Assembly (NCBI GenBank): GCA_916613615.1
Contig: OU744730.1
Location: 4,123,582 to 4,187,581, forward strand
DNA length: 64,000 nucleotides
Direction: 5' to 3'
Origin: Steromphala cineraria
Lineage: Eukaryota; Mollusca; Gastropoda; Trochida; Trochidae
This document shows, piece after piece, positions 47,297-58,389 of the stretch (its first letter is position 1; every line of letters starts with the position of its first letter). Below the pieces are notes generated by a model that saw nothing but the letters and a program-made list of their open reading frames with translations, was not told where the DNA came from and made no database searches. A program made the position numbers and the translations under genes.

Positions 47297-50200
47297 CTGC
47301 AATAAAGGGGAATAACTCTGTAGGTATCATTCGGGGCAACCTGGTTCCCGGGCCCTGTTCCGCCTGCGCTACTGTAACGCACGCGGAACAGGGCCCGGGA
47401 ACCAGGTTAAATATGTCATACGGGGTTTTTAATGAATTCACCATGAGTAATTAAGTGTTGAATCATGTATAAATATCATAATACTGCATTATAACGATCG
47501 AAACTCTTTTCCTCAGATTTGTTATGCATTTGTTTCATGTGTTACGTCAAAACAAATCGTCACGTGACAGATGCAATCATGTGACAAATCACGTGACGTG
47601 TCAATATCAGTGTCACAATTTCTGTCACAAAACTAACCTGCTTACTGACAGCCGGGGTCAGATCATATTTTTCAATCACGTGATGTCAAATGACCAATAA
47701 TATTCTTACAAATGTAATAAAGGTATAGCCTAATAACATTTGTCCTACTTACGTTGAAAGTGCAGTTGCTATGATTGATATCAAGAAGTACATAGGTCCC
47801 GTCGGGTCTGTATTCTCCTTCACACGTGTACACAATCTGCCCAGCCTTTATGGGGTAAACTAATTCTGCTTCTCCGAAATACGTCACATTAACCACACTC
47901 GTCACGGGATCCTCCCCACATGATATCGTCACTGAAACGGAAATGTTGCTAGTAGCATGTAGGGTTGTTCAATATTATCGCAATAGCAATATATCGCAAA
48001 ACAGATTGTGCAATACACTAATTGCAATATTATTTTCGCAAAACAGAAATTGCAAAACAATTATTGCTTTATTATTTTCATTGAGAAATATATTGCATTA
48101 TTATCGAACCCACTAATATCATTTTCTAAATATTTTGTTTTTCAAAATTACAATAGTAAACGTGAAAGAAATGTCTCTGGTGTAAGAATATTTCTTAGGC
48201 TCTATGAAAAGAGATGGTAGACATTTTTACATATACATGTCATAAAATATTATTCCGAAAGTTTAATGAGCACTGAGCAGTGGTCTTTTTTTCGAAATAT
48301 CTGCATTTTATCAAATTATAATGTTTAAACTGCATACTTAAGAATCAATAGTTGACCGGAGTGTTCATCCAATAAATTGCGATATTATTGCAATACATAA
48401 ACTGAATATTGCAACATATCACAATACGAAATTTGGTACAATACTCAGCCTTAATAGTTAGTGTACATATTGCAGCGCCTGTTCTGTGTTACAGCCTTTT
48501 TACGTAAATGGTAATAACCGATGGCGAGAAATTTCATTTGAAAGAAAGCCAGATGGCCTTGCGATTTGTCAAAGAGGATAAGCATGCTGGCCTGGTTTCG
48601 TATCCAAGTGGAGACAAAAAATGACCTGGGTCTCATCCCTGGGCAAGGCACTTCATCCGCATTGCACTCACCATTCCCAAAGGGTACCTGAAAACATGAG
48701 GTTCAGACCTACCGGGTCAACTAGCGCTTAGTGGCAGTTGTGAAAGTACAATCCCTCAGGGTCTAGCATGTCGCAGGACGTTGAAAAGGCGCCATAATAG
48801 TAACCATATTTTCATCATTATCATTCAGCGAACAACTAGGACAGATGTTCTTCTACGGGAAGTTGACATAACGCAGCAAAGCTTAAGATAGAAATCTACT
48901 TAAACTCGTGTTTGTCATACCCTGCGAGGTAAATCAAAATGGTGTTCGTTCAGAAGTATAATGACAATCAGTTTTTAAAGGGGCAGTAGCATGTTTTTAG
49001 GGGGAATATAAGGTGATGTCAGGAAAATGAAAATTAATGATTCCAATTGAAAGTCAATGTATTTAAACTAAATCGTGCTGTAATAATTCAACGAAATTAT
49101 AACGTAAAGTTTAGCCGTGCGATTCCCTTTTCTTACACAAAATGAATAAAAGGTGTTCACACAAAATGGCCGCCAATGGATTTTATGTAAATCTTCATAT
49201 TTTGTCCTCTGACTATGGATGATTGGCATGTGTAATGAGATTTCGGACACTGTCAAAATAATACATTAAGCATTAACTTGCAATTATCAGTGAACAAATT
49301 AAATCAAATACCAACAGGGTTTCTGTACGAGAAGAACACGATGCGTGACTGTACGATCATTCTACGATTCTAACAAGATCAGTTCACAATCAAAACAAAC
49401 TACTCACGACAGTAACACGATGGCATCACGATCGGTGTACGATAACTGCAAGACTTTAAGTTAATTTTGCAAAATCAAATTATTCCCATATACGCAGCAT
49501 AATGTTGAACGACTACAAATCTTATTTGCTGAATTTATAAAAAAAAATTATAATGAGAACTTGAGAACATTTAATCAATAAGCTTTAATTTATTCTAGTT
49601 AAACCTAGCTTAAATGTTTAACTCCAAAAAGTCCTATACATTACGTCTTGCGACTTACTCGGCCCGTATTGAGCATGCCCAGAAATCAACCAATGAAAAC
49701 AAGAACAATCATTACAGCTAGATTGGTATGGCATCGAACACGATCAGCTCAATCACTGTACGATGACCACCCGACAACTATGCAATAACAATATGTTTTG
49801 AAACCACCTCCACCGGGATTCGAACCCGGGACCTCCGGGTTGAGAGTCCTACACTCTACCTGTTCGGCCAAAGAGATATCCCTCCAGCCGAAGCCAGTAG
49901 GAAGTAGTAGACCTCACCCTGTCACAAATACATTACATCTAGCGACTTACCCACTCGGTCCGTGTAGAGCATTGTAATTTATGAACGTTTCGCTTATCAT
50001 TGACAGTTTATTGAAACAATTGACAGGATACAATACTAGAACTGAAAGCGTAAATTCATCTTTATACGATTCGAATAATCTGTCATATTAAATAATTGTT
50101 AAGTTTTAACATTAGGACAAATTTTTTTTATTAAAACTTAGGCAACCTTACTTACCATTGTCGCTCACGAGGTTACCGCAGACATATGGAACGAGATAAA

Positions 50201-52447
50201 CCTGAAAAAGATTTGTAATAAGATGATGTTTTCAAGGAACAATAACTAGTTTTAATAATATACGATAGAAATATTAGTTAATGCCACATGTCTTATCTTT
50301 AGAGAGTCAAAATCTTAATGAAACCAGTTAAGAGTTTGCAGAGGACACAGCAAAAGCTTTCTCTCCAAACAGAGGCAGATCAAGGCATCGAGCCTCTGTT
50401 GTTATCAGACAAAATTCGTTGCTTTCGGCGGTTTCCCCTGGCGGGAAAAAAATGCACCACAATCCATTTAAAGCAAATGACAAGGGATGGTTCTTATCAC
50501 AATGCCTTTGACATGATTCAGTCTACCCCACAAAGTTTACGAATAAGGACAGAGACTCGATCGACATTTCATGACTTGATCTGCCTCGGGGGGGGGGGGG
50601 GGGGGGGGGGGATGGGTGTGAACTTTGACTTTGAATGTCACCATCTCAAAATTTCAATCAGGTATGAACAATAAATAAGTACTTATTAGGATATATAATC
50701 GAAAAATGATTAAGTTCGCCGAAAAAAAATTTGATTTTAAAAATTTAACCTTCAAGTCCTTTGACATTCAAGGTCACATAATCATTGAGTTCAACAATCA
50801 TAGTTAGCAGTATCCTTTTTTCGTTCTAAAATGGTCAATTGAGTGACTACAAATATGATATGATACCTGTAAAAGGATAAACACAGGTGAACATAATTTT
50901 AAGGTACCAAACGGTCTAGCACTTTATGAATATAAAAGGCATTGAATATTGCCTTTTCAAGAACAATAAATTTTGACAATTGTCATGGCATGACTCCTGA
51001 TACGGAACACATAGACCATGCCCTAAAAAGCTTTTTACTAAAAAAAATTAAAAACATTCAGAAACTTATGCCCAAGAATACCTCCAAATCTCAAAAGTAT
51101 TAAAAATCTGTCATCTCTCATAAATATCATTTCTTAAACAACGGATGATAAGTTGCTTATTTGACCATTTTTCTCTCAATGTACCAAACACAACTACCAC
51201 GGAAGGCTTGCTTAAAGATTGCTTAGCTAAGGGAGATTGTGAGTGTAGATTTGGGTCCCCTTTTAAAGCACATGAAGGCTTGACGTAAAAAACTTTTTGT
51301 TGGTCAATTTAACAAGAATAAAGAGCTCTAACATTCTGAAAATGTGTCCACTTTGAAAATATAAAATAATCGTATATTCGTTAACTGTTTACACCATAAG
51401 AGATTGCATAGGTAATGCCTATCTATTTGATTTTATGAATTATGCTACAGGAGAAATGGCTCTGTTCTTTCATAACTCCTGAACTAAATAAGCAACTGAA
51501 ATATGTCTACATTAATGTCACCTCCAGCATAAGTACAACTTCTTTGGTGCAAATGTTATCCTCCAAAAATTAACAAGTAAGTTTCATATGATATGAAGAT
51601 AATTCAGAAGTTATAAAAACTTCAAACCTATATTAATTACATAAAAAGCTTATACATAAATTTTCTTTGACATTCTCAATATTGCTGTTGATCAGTAAGG
51701 TGGGTAGCACTATGACTTATCTGCTGCTTAATCTTAAAAAACATTAATTTTCATTAACATCTTAACAAAGTTTAATTCTTTGCAACTTAATGATGCTTCT
51801 CGGGTAGTTGCCCAAGATTCCAAGTTTAACGGGCTTGTCTGACCAAATTAGCGCTATTTAGTTGTTGGCATCTCACCAGGGATTTACCCAAAACATACAT
51901 TTAACAGCCCTGGTTTGCATATTAAACTCTATAAACCCATTAAATTCAAATAAAATGTTTATATTCTTTTATTATTTACTAGTTTGAAAAAGACTGGAAG
52001 AAATTTTACGACCAACCATTGGTTTGTAGGTCAAGCAGAGTCTTGAAGACCTAAATACTGTTGCGGCAGTCCTAGTTTTAGTGTAATGACTTCTGTAGAC
52101 CTATCCGTTAAAGGTAGAAATAACATATAACGAAAAATGATCAGTTTTACATTTCCAACACTGTTATATATTATGATTAAGTATCAAAGTTTTTACTTTT
52201 TTACCCAAAAAATAAATATGACAAAATTTGCGAGGCCTCTCGATCTGTATGTTATAAGACAGGTATAAACTACAATCATGCCAAATTTCATGCTTGCATC
52301 ACGATGTGCACAATTCAGCTAAAATTGCACTTATCCGATTGGCTACTTTCAAAACTGTTGGAAATCAAATTGAATTGGTATATCAAAAATGTTAATACTC
52401 ACCAATACTGTTGTTGAAAGAATAAATTGTCTTGGATCCGTGTACAT
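47165..52447 (-). CDS. Small secreted ZP-N-like protein, gene 1, 4 exons, 133 aa
   Basis: Exons in transcript order: 52447-52403, 50201-50156, 47931-47753 and 47296-47165. All are GT-AG and in phase (402 nt). Residues 1-23 form a signal-peptide-like stretch (FILSTTVLVYLVPYVCG). The mature part has C35, C67, C87 and C122 with a late W98 and F-S-L-T-C-V-Y, a spacing that fits the four-cysteine ZP-N fold, but no ZP-C domain, furin site or membrane anchor follows. Sequons lie at N45 (NVT) and N86 (NCT). It is therefore probably an extracellular or egg-coat-type protein. The ZP-N assignment rests on pattern alone. Paralogous to gene 2 (59499-62586). Confidence 0.72.
47338..47408. repeat. Perfect 26-bp inverted repeat, GC-rich
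   Basis: Arms 47338-47363 and 47383-47408 are exact reverse complements (AACCTGGTTCCCGGGCCCTG...) with a 19-nt loop. Lies in the last intron of ZP-N-like gene 1, about 40 nt upstream of its final acceptor. Far more GC-rich than its surroundings. Confidence 0.95.
47753..47931 (-). CDS. ZP-N-like gene 1 exon 3
   Basis: V31, then TISCGEDPVTSVVNVTYFGE and onward to INHSNCTFN. Holds three of the four ZP-N-type cysteines. Acceptor TTTCAG, donor AAC|GTAAGT. 179 nt. Confidence 0.82.
47958..48455. mobile_element. Possible hAT-like MITE remnant
   Basis: Repeated ATATTGCAATA-type motifs. Ends near AGGGTTGTTCAATATTATCG and GAATATTGCAACATATCACA, which resemble each other inversely. In intron 2 of ZP-N-like gene 1 and absent at the matching place in gene 2. 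Confidence 0.35.
48466..48810 (+). mobile_element. SINE family S copy, shared with gene 2
   Basis: Decayed head (GCTGGCCTGGTTTCGTATCC) and body with GGCAAGGCACTTCATCCGCA and AAAAGGCGCCATAATA. Its 110-bp left flank (TTTCATTTGAAAGAAAGCCA) matches the left flank of the copy at 60998-61405, so the insertion predates the gene duplication. Confidence 0.75.
48975..49305. mobile_element. MITE-1 copy, reverse orientation, one end lost
   Basis: TTAAAGGGGCAGTAGCATGT, GGGGGAATATAAGGTGATGT, AAAATGGCCGCCAATGGATT, fading near AACTTGCAATTATCAGTGAA. No second terminus. Confidence 0.75.
49306..49800. other. Intron 2 of ZP-N-like gene 1, nothing recognised
   Basis: Several short ACGATCA/ACGATGGCA motifs around 49340-49440 and 49730-49780 may be repeat debris. 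Confidence 0.4.
49803..49885 (-). mobile_element. tRNA-like SINE head or tRNA pseudogene
   Basis: The minus strand has TTGGCCGAACAGGTAGAGTG (A-box-like) and a perfect T arm CCGGGTTCGAATCCCGG. The anticodon stem and acceptor stem pair poorly. Confidence 0.5.
50156..50201 (-). CDS. ZP-N-like gene 1 exon 2
   Basis: VYLVPYVCGNLVSDN plus one base. Completes the signal peptide and the start of the mature chain. Acceptor TTTTTCAG, donor AATG|GTAAGT. 46 nt, as in gene 2. Confidence 0.78.
50359..50611. mobile_element. MITE-4 copy ending in a G run
   Basis: TTCTCTCCAAACAGAGGCAG, GGTTTCCCCTGGCGGGAAAA, ATGACTTGATCTGCCTCGGG, then a run of more than 20 G. Intron 1 of ZP-N-like gene 1. Confidence 0.65.
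50612..52402. other. Intron 1 of ZP-N-like gene 1, nothing recognised
   Basis: AT-rich. No supported coding or known repeat. Confidence 0.45.
52403..52447 (-). CDS. ZP-N-like gene 1 exon 1 (start and signal peptide)
   Basis: MYTDPRQFILSTTVL, donor TTG|GTGAGT, phase 0 into exon 2. Chosen because it is the exon upstream that provides an ATG, a canonical donor and a hydrophobic run joining exon 2. Confidence 0.62.
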
Positions 52448-52659
52448 CTTAGCGTAATATTGAACCCACAATGTAGAGCCTTAGAAAATCTTTTCTGAAA
52501 TCAATATACGCTTTGTTTAAATTCCATAACACGGAGAATTTTCAATTCAAATGCAGGCAACACAGTACAAGTGGACTGACACCCGCTAAGCTTAAGCGTC
52601 AATTTCACTGTGCACGTGTTGCACGTGAAACACGATTTCGGGACCTCTGAGGCTGAAAC

Positions 52660-53290
52660 TTTGTTTACACACTCCTAGACTTGTGAGGATTATAATGTAT
52701 AGCTTTGGTGGCCCTATAGCCCCAAATAAGGGTCACAGGGCCACATGGCCTTAAAACCCATTTTCATCTTTTCCAGAAGAACAATACTTTTAAATATGAA
52801 AATTTCTGTACAGATTTCTTGACTAGTGTGGATTATAGTTTATAGCTTTGATGGCCCTAAATCCACACCCTTTAAACCTATTTCCATCTTCTTCTCCAGA
52901 ACTGAAAGGCCTAGAAAGCTGAAACTTTGTGTACAGACTCTTTGACAAGAGAGGACTATAATGTATAGTTTTGTGGCCCTGTGGACCCTAATAAGGTTCA
53001 CATCCTTAAAGCCTTTTTCATCTTCTTCGCCAGAACCAAAAGACCCATTTTCGATAATCCAGCACTTTCGTTCCGATATATCTACACTACAGTAGTGTAC
53101 ATTCAGGGGAACGAAAGCGCTGGATTGTCGAGGATGCAAAAACTGACACTTTGTTTACAGACTTCTTGACTAGAGAAGATTATGATTTTTAGCTAAGGTG
53201 ACCCGATTAGGGCCACAGAGGTTATGCCCTTGAAAACTATTCCTTAGTAATGAGGATTCTAAAATTTACTTATGGTGATCCTGTCGAGGA
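52660..53290 (+). repeat. Tandem repeat, about 120-150 bp unit
   Basis: Four diverged copies of GCTGAAACTTTGTTTACA, TTCTTGACTAG, GAGGATTATAATGTATAGCT and GGTGGCCCTA, near 52660, 52795, 52917 and 53138. Confidence 0.75.
53051..53131. repeat. 81-bp fold-back hairpin inside the tandem repeat
   Basis: TCGATAATCCAGCACTTTCG TTCC pairs with GGAACGAAAGCGCTGGATTG TCGA around the palindromic centre TACACTACAGTAGTGTA. Confidence 0.85.
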
Positions 53291-54248
53291 AAATCACAAT
53301 TGCCACACCCTAAAAGAAAATTGCTATAAAGTCTGATGAGCTACAGAGTCAATGGATCTATTTTGTGCATTCTGTAGGAAGAACTTCTCAAAGGACGAAA
53401 AAAAAAGAAATTTGGGAGACAGGGGCAAAGATTTTAGAGGGACGAAGGGTGCTATGGGACCAACCCTAAAAATATTAATTTAAATTGATGTGTAATCACG
53501 TATTATATATCCTTGACGAACGCCACAAGATGTTTTGAAAGAGATTAAGTTCATTAGTTACTTACAATATAAGCCTCAACTTTACTACTTGTATGCATAT
53601 ATTGAAGAAATTTATCTTACAAACTTCACCCATATCATGCAACACATGTATCAACTGTCCACAAATTCAAAAGCCTTACGAATTTCCACAATATGACTTC
53701 TATGATTATACAGCTAACTTTAGAAGGCAAATTAAACAGCTCCAATAATGGATTATTGCAAAAATACTTATGTTGTGGATTAGATGACTGGGTGTTTACC
53801 TGATGATGCTTATAAGATCAGATTGTCTTATGGCTGGGTCGTTTGTCCATCGTCAAGAAGCACATTTTTTCACAGAATAACATCTCAATGTTACATTGGT
53901 AATTAAATTTGAAGATATCGTATGTCACCTCTTTCAAAGTTATACGTGAATTTATACTTAAATTCAATATACATACAAGCCTATGGTAAAATGTTTGAGT
54001 CGGTCCCTTTGGTGACAATTATATGCAATGTTGGACTCTCAGTGAAATCGGAGCAAGCCTATCACTCATACCGCAGTGTGTGAAATCGCAGTTGGCCCAC
54101 TGCTCCATAGGGAAATTATAAGTTTGTGTTGTTGTTCGTTTGTTTTTGATTTTGGAAGGGGGCGTGTCATTCAACTAAGAATTTCCTCCAGGCTAATACT
54201 CTTCCTAATTAACTCCAAATATTTGTATTTGTTTCTAATCGAGATTCA
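53291..54248. other. Intergenic, nothing recognised
   Basis: AT-rich. Short ORFs on both strands lack resemblance. Confidence 0.45.
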
Positions 54249-54570
54249 GTCTAAGGAGCCTCAATATCGCTCACTACACTCCCATATTGAGTCTAGCAAG
54301 ATACAATAAAAGGTCGCGTCAGTCGACCATTTTGAGACCTATGGATCTCCAGCCTAACGTGAGATGGCCGAATGCATTTATCAAATGACAATGCGGCTAC
54401 AAGTAATATTGAAAATTGGTTTGAAATTGTATGTGCGATTGCCTACTATTTTGCTTTGACGAACCCTGATTGTTCAATTTGTAAGGTCCGCTGACGCGAC
54501 CCATTACTGCATCTAGCTAGACTCAAAATGGGAATTTAGCGAGTATAATTGAGGCTAGGTTTACTTAGAC
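54249..54570. mobile_element. MITE-3 copy
   Basis: Left GTCTAAGGAGCCTCAATATC, right AATTGAGGCTAGGTTTACTT AGAC, inner TTGAGTCTAGCAAGATAC / ATCTAGCTAGACTCAAAA. About 322 bp. Confidence 0.78.
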
Positions 54571-55186
54571 TGAAGTTAGATCACTCTTGCCTCATCCTCA
54601 ATGAACCAGGGCCTATACATTACACAACAGCTGAAATTGCAAGTCACTTTCCTCAATGAGATAAAATCGAAAAGCTAAGCGTCCATTGGGAGATTCGCAG
54701 GTCTAATCGACGTTTCATTTCCTCAGTAAAATCAGAAGTGGATATTTTCTGTACAGATTTTCCTTATGAAAAGCTCCAGGGGTGATAAAATGGAGAGCAT
54801 CGGATTATTTGGTCCTTGATTACCGTAAGTACCATCTGCAAAGCATTTAGATTCAAGGAACCACAATACCTTTGAACTCGCAATAGAACCCTTTCTATGA
54901 CCATCTAGTTAAAACTGGCTGTATAACATTCGTCCCAAAGTTTGTAAGACTGGATTTATTTGACGAAAACATTGCAAGACTGGAAAGAGCCGGAAGCAGG
55001 ATATTTGTTTTGGTTAGAAGTGTTCTACTGTGTCGCAATTATAGGTGTGGAATTTAAAATTTGGAACCAAAACATGCCTGAAGAGATATTTAATATTTTT
55101 TACGTTTCCTGTTCTAAACCTTTTTATAGGCTTATATCAAAGAACGAGGTTTACTATAATTGAAATTCCCTTGGTTGGGGTGCGCA
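54571..55186. other. Intergenic, nothing recognised
   Basis: Ordinary AT-rich sequence. Confidence 0.4.
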
Positions 55187-55245
55187 CACCACACCACACC
55201 ACACCACACCACACCACACCACACCACACCACACCACACCACACA
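55187..55245 (+). repeat. (CACAC)n pentamer microsatellite
   Basis: About eleven ACCAC units ending 9 bp before a MITE-4 left end. Confidence 0.95.
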
Positions 55246-55253
55246 ATGCACAT

Positions 55254-55577
55254 TTCTCCCCACAGAGGCAGCTAAGTCGTGTTAGTACGATCCAGCCTCT
55301 GTTCGATTTAGACCAAATTCGTGGTTTCCGGAAATTTCCCCTTGCAGGAAAAATTCAGCACAACGCATTTGAATTCTTTTAGCTTCCCGCATGGAAAGGG
55401 TGGTTCATATCACAATGCTGCAGGGTTAGTAGCCGAAATTATGATTTTAAGACCGCTTCGCTGATTGCACAACCATCCACTCGGGCATCATATCAGGTGT
55501 CTTCCATCCTAACCCACAAATTTGGCTAATTGGAACAGAGGCTAGATCAAAGTAACATGACTGAGCTGTGGGGAGAG
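55254..55577. mobile_element. MITE-4 copy
   Basis: Left TTCTCCCCACAGAGGCAGCT, interior GACCAAATTCGTGGTTTCCG, right AACATGACTGAGCTGTGGGG AGAG. Confidence 0.72.
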
Positions 55578-55689
55578 CATGGATCCAGCAAACAATTGCT
55601 GTCCATAACTCAAATGAAAGAACGATGTGTTCAGTTGCAGATACCGTATTTTAGTGAAAGCTGAAAGTCCGCAAGCACATCAAAATCTC

Positions 55690-56054
55690 TTAAAGGGGCA
55701 GTAGCACGTTTTTTGATAATTTTATATTTTAAAATTTTCACTGATATTTGTAAGTTAATGCTTAATGTATTATTTTGATAGGTTCATAAATCTCATTACA
55801 CAAGCCCTTCAGCCATAATCAGGGGACAAAGTATGGAGATTCACATGAAATCCATTGGCGGCCATTTTTGTGTGAACACCTTTAATTCATTTTCTGTAAG
55901 AAAAAGGAATCGCATGGCTAAACTTTACATAACATATTTGAATAATTGCTGCTCCATTTAGTTTAAATACATTGTCTTTCAATTGGAACCATTAATTTTC
56001 ATTTTCCTGACATCATCTTATATTCCCCCTAAAAACGTGCTACTGCCCCTTTAA
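55690..56054. mobile_element. MITE-1, full-length copy
   Basis: TTAAAGGGGCAGTAGCACGT at the left, ACGTGCTACTGCCCCTTTAA at the right. 365 bp, with ATCCATTGGCGGCCATTTTT inside. Shares its right TTAA with the next element. Confidence 0.9.
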
Positions 56055-56265
56055 AGGATCAGTCCTATCGAGGAATTTTTCTTGGAAGCGAAATTCAAGA
56101 GGACGCAGCGATGCATTCTTAAATGCATTTTTAAATATAGAACAACTCAAATGTTACTCTTTTTTTAAAATGTGAAATAATCATAAATTATAATATATAA
56201 GTATAAAAGGGAAGTACTCTTTAATTTTGTTTCCACAAATAACCACGAAAGGACTGTCCCTTTAA
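56051..56265. mobile_element. MITE-2 copy abutting MITE-1
   Basis: TTAAAGGATCAGTCCTATCG at the left, CACGAAAGGACTGTCCCTTT AA at the right. 215 bp, TTAA at both ends. Confidence 0.75.
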
Positions 56266-56557
56266 ATACCCTGTCCTATCAACTTCCGGTCCACGATCAT
56301 ATTTATCTGAGAAATGTCAGAATTAAACACTTTGATTTGCTAAATTTTACTTTTGATTCAAAATAAAAAATATGTTTGATAGAATATGAATTCACTTCTC
56401 ATTGGCGTTCTTTATTCAACCTATTTTACCTTTTACCGTTGTTTACTTCTCTTAAATGTTGCCCAATATAAATCAACAAAAATGCTACCCTAAAAAACAA
56501 CTCTGTTGAACATGTTACGGGGACATATACTCTGATGTAACAGGAAAGATCACTTTC

Positions 56558-56654
56558 TTAAAAGGGACAATCCTATCGGCCTATTATTTGCGGAAACGAA
56601 TCCAATTGGAAATTTACACTTTATACATTGTCGTGTATCATCATCATCCCATTT
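56558..56654. mobile_element. MITE-2 left-end fragment
   Basis: TTAAAAGGGACAATCCTATC GGCC, cut off by the LINE remnant that follows. Confidence 0.55.
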
Positions 56655-57107
56655 TTTAAATAATCAGTTTGAATTTCTCCCTTCTGGCCGCCGCTTCAAA
56701 ATCCCTCTCTACAAAACCAACAGAACTTCCAAATCATTTGTGCCATCCAGCATCCGTATTCTCAATAAGTCTTAATTTTTGTTAATTCTAAGTGATTACT
56801 TTACTTGTTAGCATTATACATTTTCTATCTTATGGGTATATTATAAGGCTTTTTAAACATTATACATTTTCTATCTTATGACTATATTTTAAGGCTTTTA
56901 AGGCTTTTAAGGCTTTTTTAAATGTGTGCTTATAATCACTACTGTTGTTACTTATCTTATCTCAGAATATCATTACATTTTTGTTGCTTTTCAAAACATT
57001 CTATAGTTTTACCATTATGCTTGTTAATAGTCCTATGCTCTTATGAATGTATCTCAAATTTCCCTCGAGGATAATAAAGTATTATCTTATCTTATCTTAT
57101 CTTATTT
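56655..57107 (+). mobile_element. LINE 3' end with (TTATC)n tail
   Basis: Reads FLPSGRRFKIPLYKTNRTSK, then SFVPSSIRILNKS and a stop, the usual C-terminus of Rex1/CR1-like ORF2. It is followed by a 3' UTR ending CCTCGAGGATAATAAAGTAT and tandem TTATC units. Only the last about 35 codons of ORF2 remain. Confidence 0.8.
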
Positions 57108-57595
57108 CACGAACCCCATTTCCTTGCATCAGACTATTTAATTACCCCAAGAAACAGTACATCTTACAAGTTCAATATGGCCGCCGAGTGACTTCAGATA
57201 GAACTCGCTTGTATTTAAAGCCCTCATGATATAACCCGGCCATGCAGTTTACTATACACGATCATACATATTAATGATAACAAGAAGACATGGTCATCAA
57301 CATCCCCCGCCAAATAAGGTTTCATTAAAGCTCCCCATATTTTCCTACATGGGCTGTAACTCTGTAATTTGTAATTGTATACACCTCATTTTTGAACTCC
57401 ATCAAGGTATTGATACCATGAAGACACTCAGCAAATTTTGTTATTCTGTCTTAAATATAGTTTCTGTGAAAAGCTGTCCCCTAAAACTCGGCCGGACAGA
57501 CGCACGGAGCTTAAACCTATATCCCCCTTCCACTTCGGAGCGGGGGATAATCATAAGACTTTATTGTCCTCAGTACATGTACATGTTGGAAAATT
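57108..57595. other. Intergenic, nothing recognised
   Basis: Overlapping short ORFs in two frames (57274-57777) run into the SINE and lack resemblance to known proteins. Confidence 0.4.
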
Positions 57596-57776
57596 GTTTT
57601 GTACCAAAGCACCCGGCAGCCACAGTGCAGGGCCAGTTAATGCGTTGCTCTGCCTTTACAATGCTGAGTGTCAAGCAAGGCAGCAACAACTCAAACCTTT
57701 TATCGTCTTTTAGTATGACGCGACCGGGAATCGAACCCCGGTCTTCCGAGCGGACACTCTACCGAATACTCGAATA
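57596..57776 (-). mobile_element. tRNA-derived SINE, minus strand
   Basis: The minus strand opens CGAGTATTCGGTAGAGTGTC with B box GGGGTTCGATTCCCGG, then a body with GTTGCTGCCTTGCTTGACAC. A body-only relative lies at 4776-4860. Confidence 0.72.
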
Positions 57777-57783
57777 AACTGTG

Positions 57784-57912
57784 TTAAAGGGGGTCTCCAA
57801 CTTCCTTTTTTTAACTTCCAGTGTTTTATTAGCGAGGCCCCGAGAGGGTCGGAGTGGGCCTCGCTAATAAAACACTGCAAGTTAAAAATTAGAAGTTGGA
57901 CACCCCCTTTAA
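57784..57912. mobile_element. Fold-back MITE with TTAA ends
   Basis: TTAAAGGGGGTCTCCAACTT pairs with AAGTTGGACACCCCCTTTAA, and the inner arms (AGTGTTTTATTAGCGAGGCC) pair around a 15-nt loop. 129 bp, almost entirely stem. Confidence 0.9.
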
Positions 57913-58389
57913 AGAGCCACTTCAAGAATTGTTGGGGATCACAAATGACAAAGTTTATGAATAGTGCCATTTGATCGAAAAGTATCGACTGTTGGAAGAA
58001 AATACCATTTAAAACTCGACGCTGTATTGTTATAATAGGAAGGTTTAAAGTCGCGATTGTGATCGAAAACCGGACAATGACGCGCTTCAATGAGTCAAAC
58101 GCAATTTTAGAAACTTGTCGAAGGCATATACAGTTTGATAGGTAATATATCTAGTATCCATGTAAATTGGACGTGTGAACTGGCCTTCTGAGAACATATA
58201 TGACTGTTTCTAGATTTTCATGGAAAACATGTATCCATCGGATATTTGGCATTTTGAATGTGTGAGATGTTTTAGATTTATATGATTAATTATGCTACTT
58301 ACGTTTGTATCAAACCGACACCATATATAATTAAAATCGTTGAGTGGTTCTTTAATTTTGTTCTTTAAACAAACGAGTAAGTTAATAAG
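57913..58389. other. Intergenic, nothing recognised
   Basis: AT-rich; no supported feature. Confidence 0.4.

Noticed and set aside
47193..47444. Minus-strand ORF MVNSLKTPYDIF...
   Set aside because: It reads exon 4 of ZP-N-like gene 1 in the wrong frame and through the hairpin.
49803..49885. Functional tRNA gene
   Set aside because: The T arm is perfect but the anticodon and acceptor stems do not fold well, and similar heads occur on SINEs elsewhere in the window.
57274..57777. 167-codon plus-strand ORF
   Set aside because: Runs into the SINE on the other strand. No splice support and no domain.
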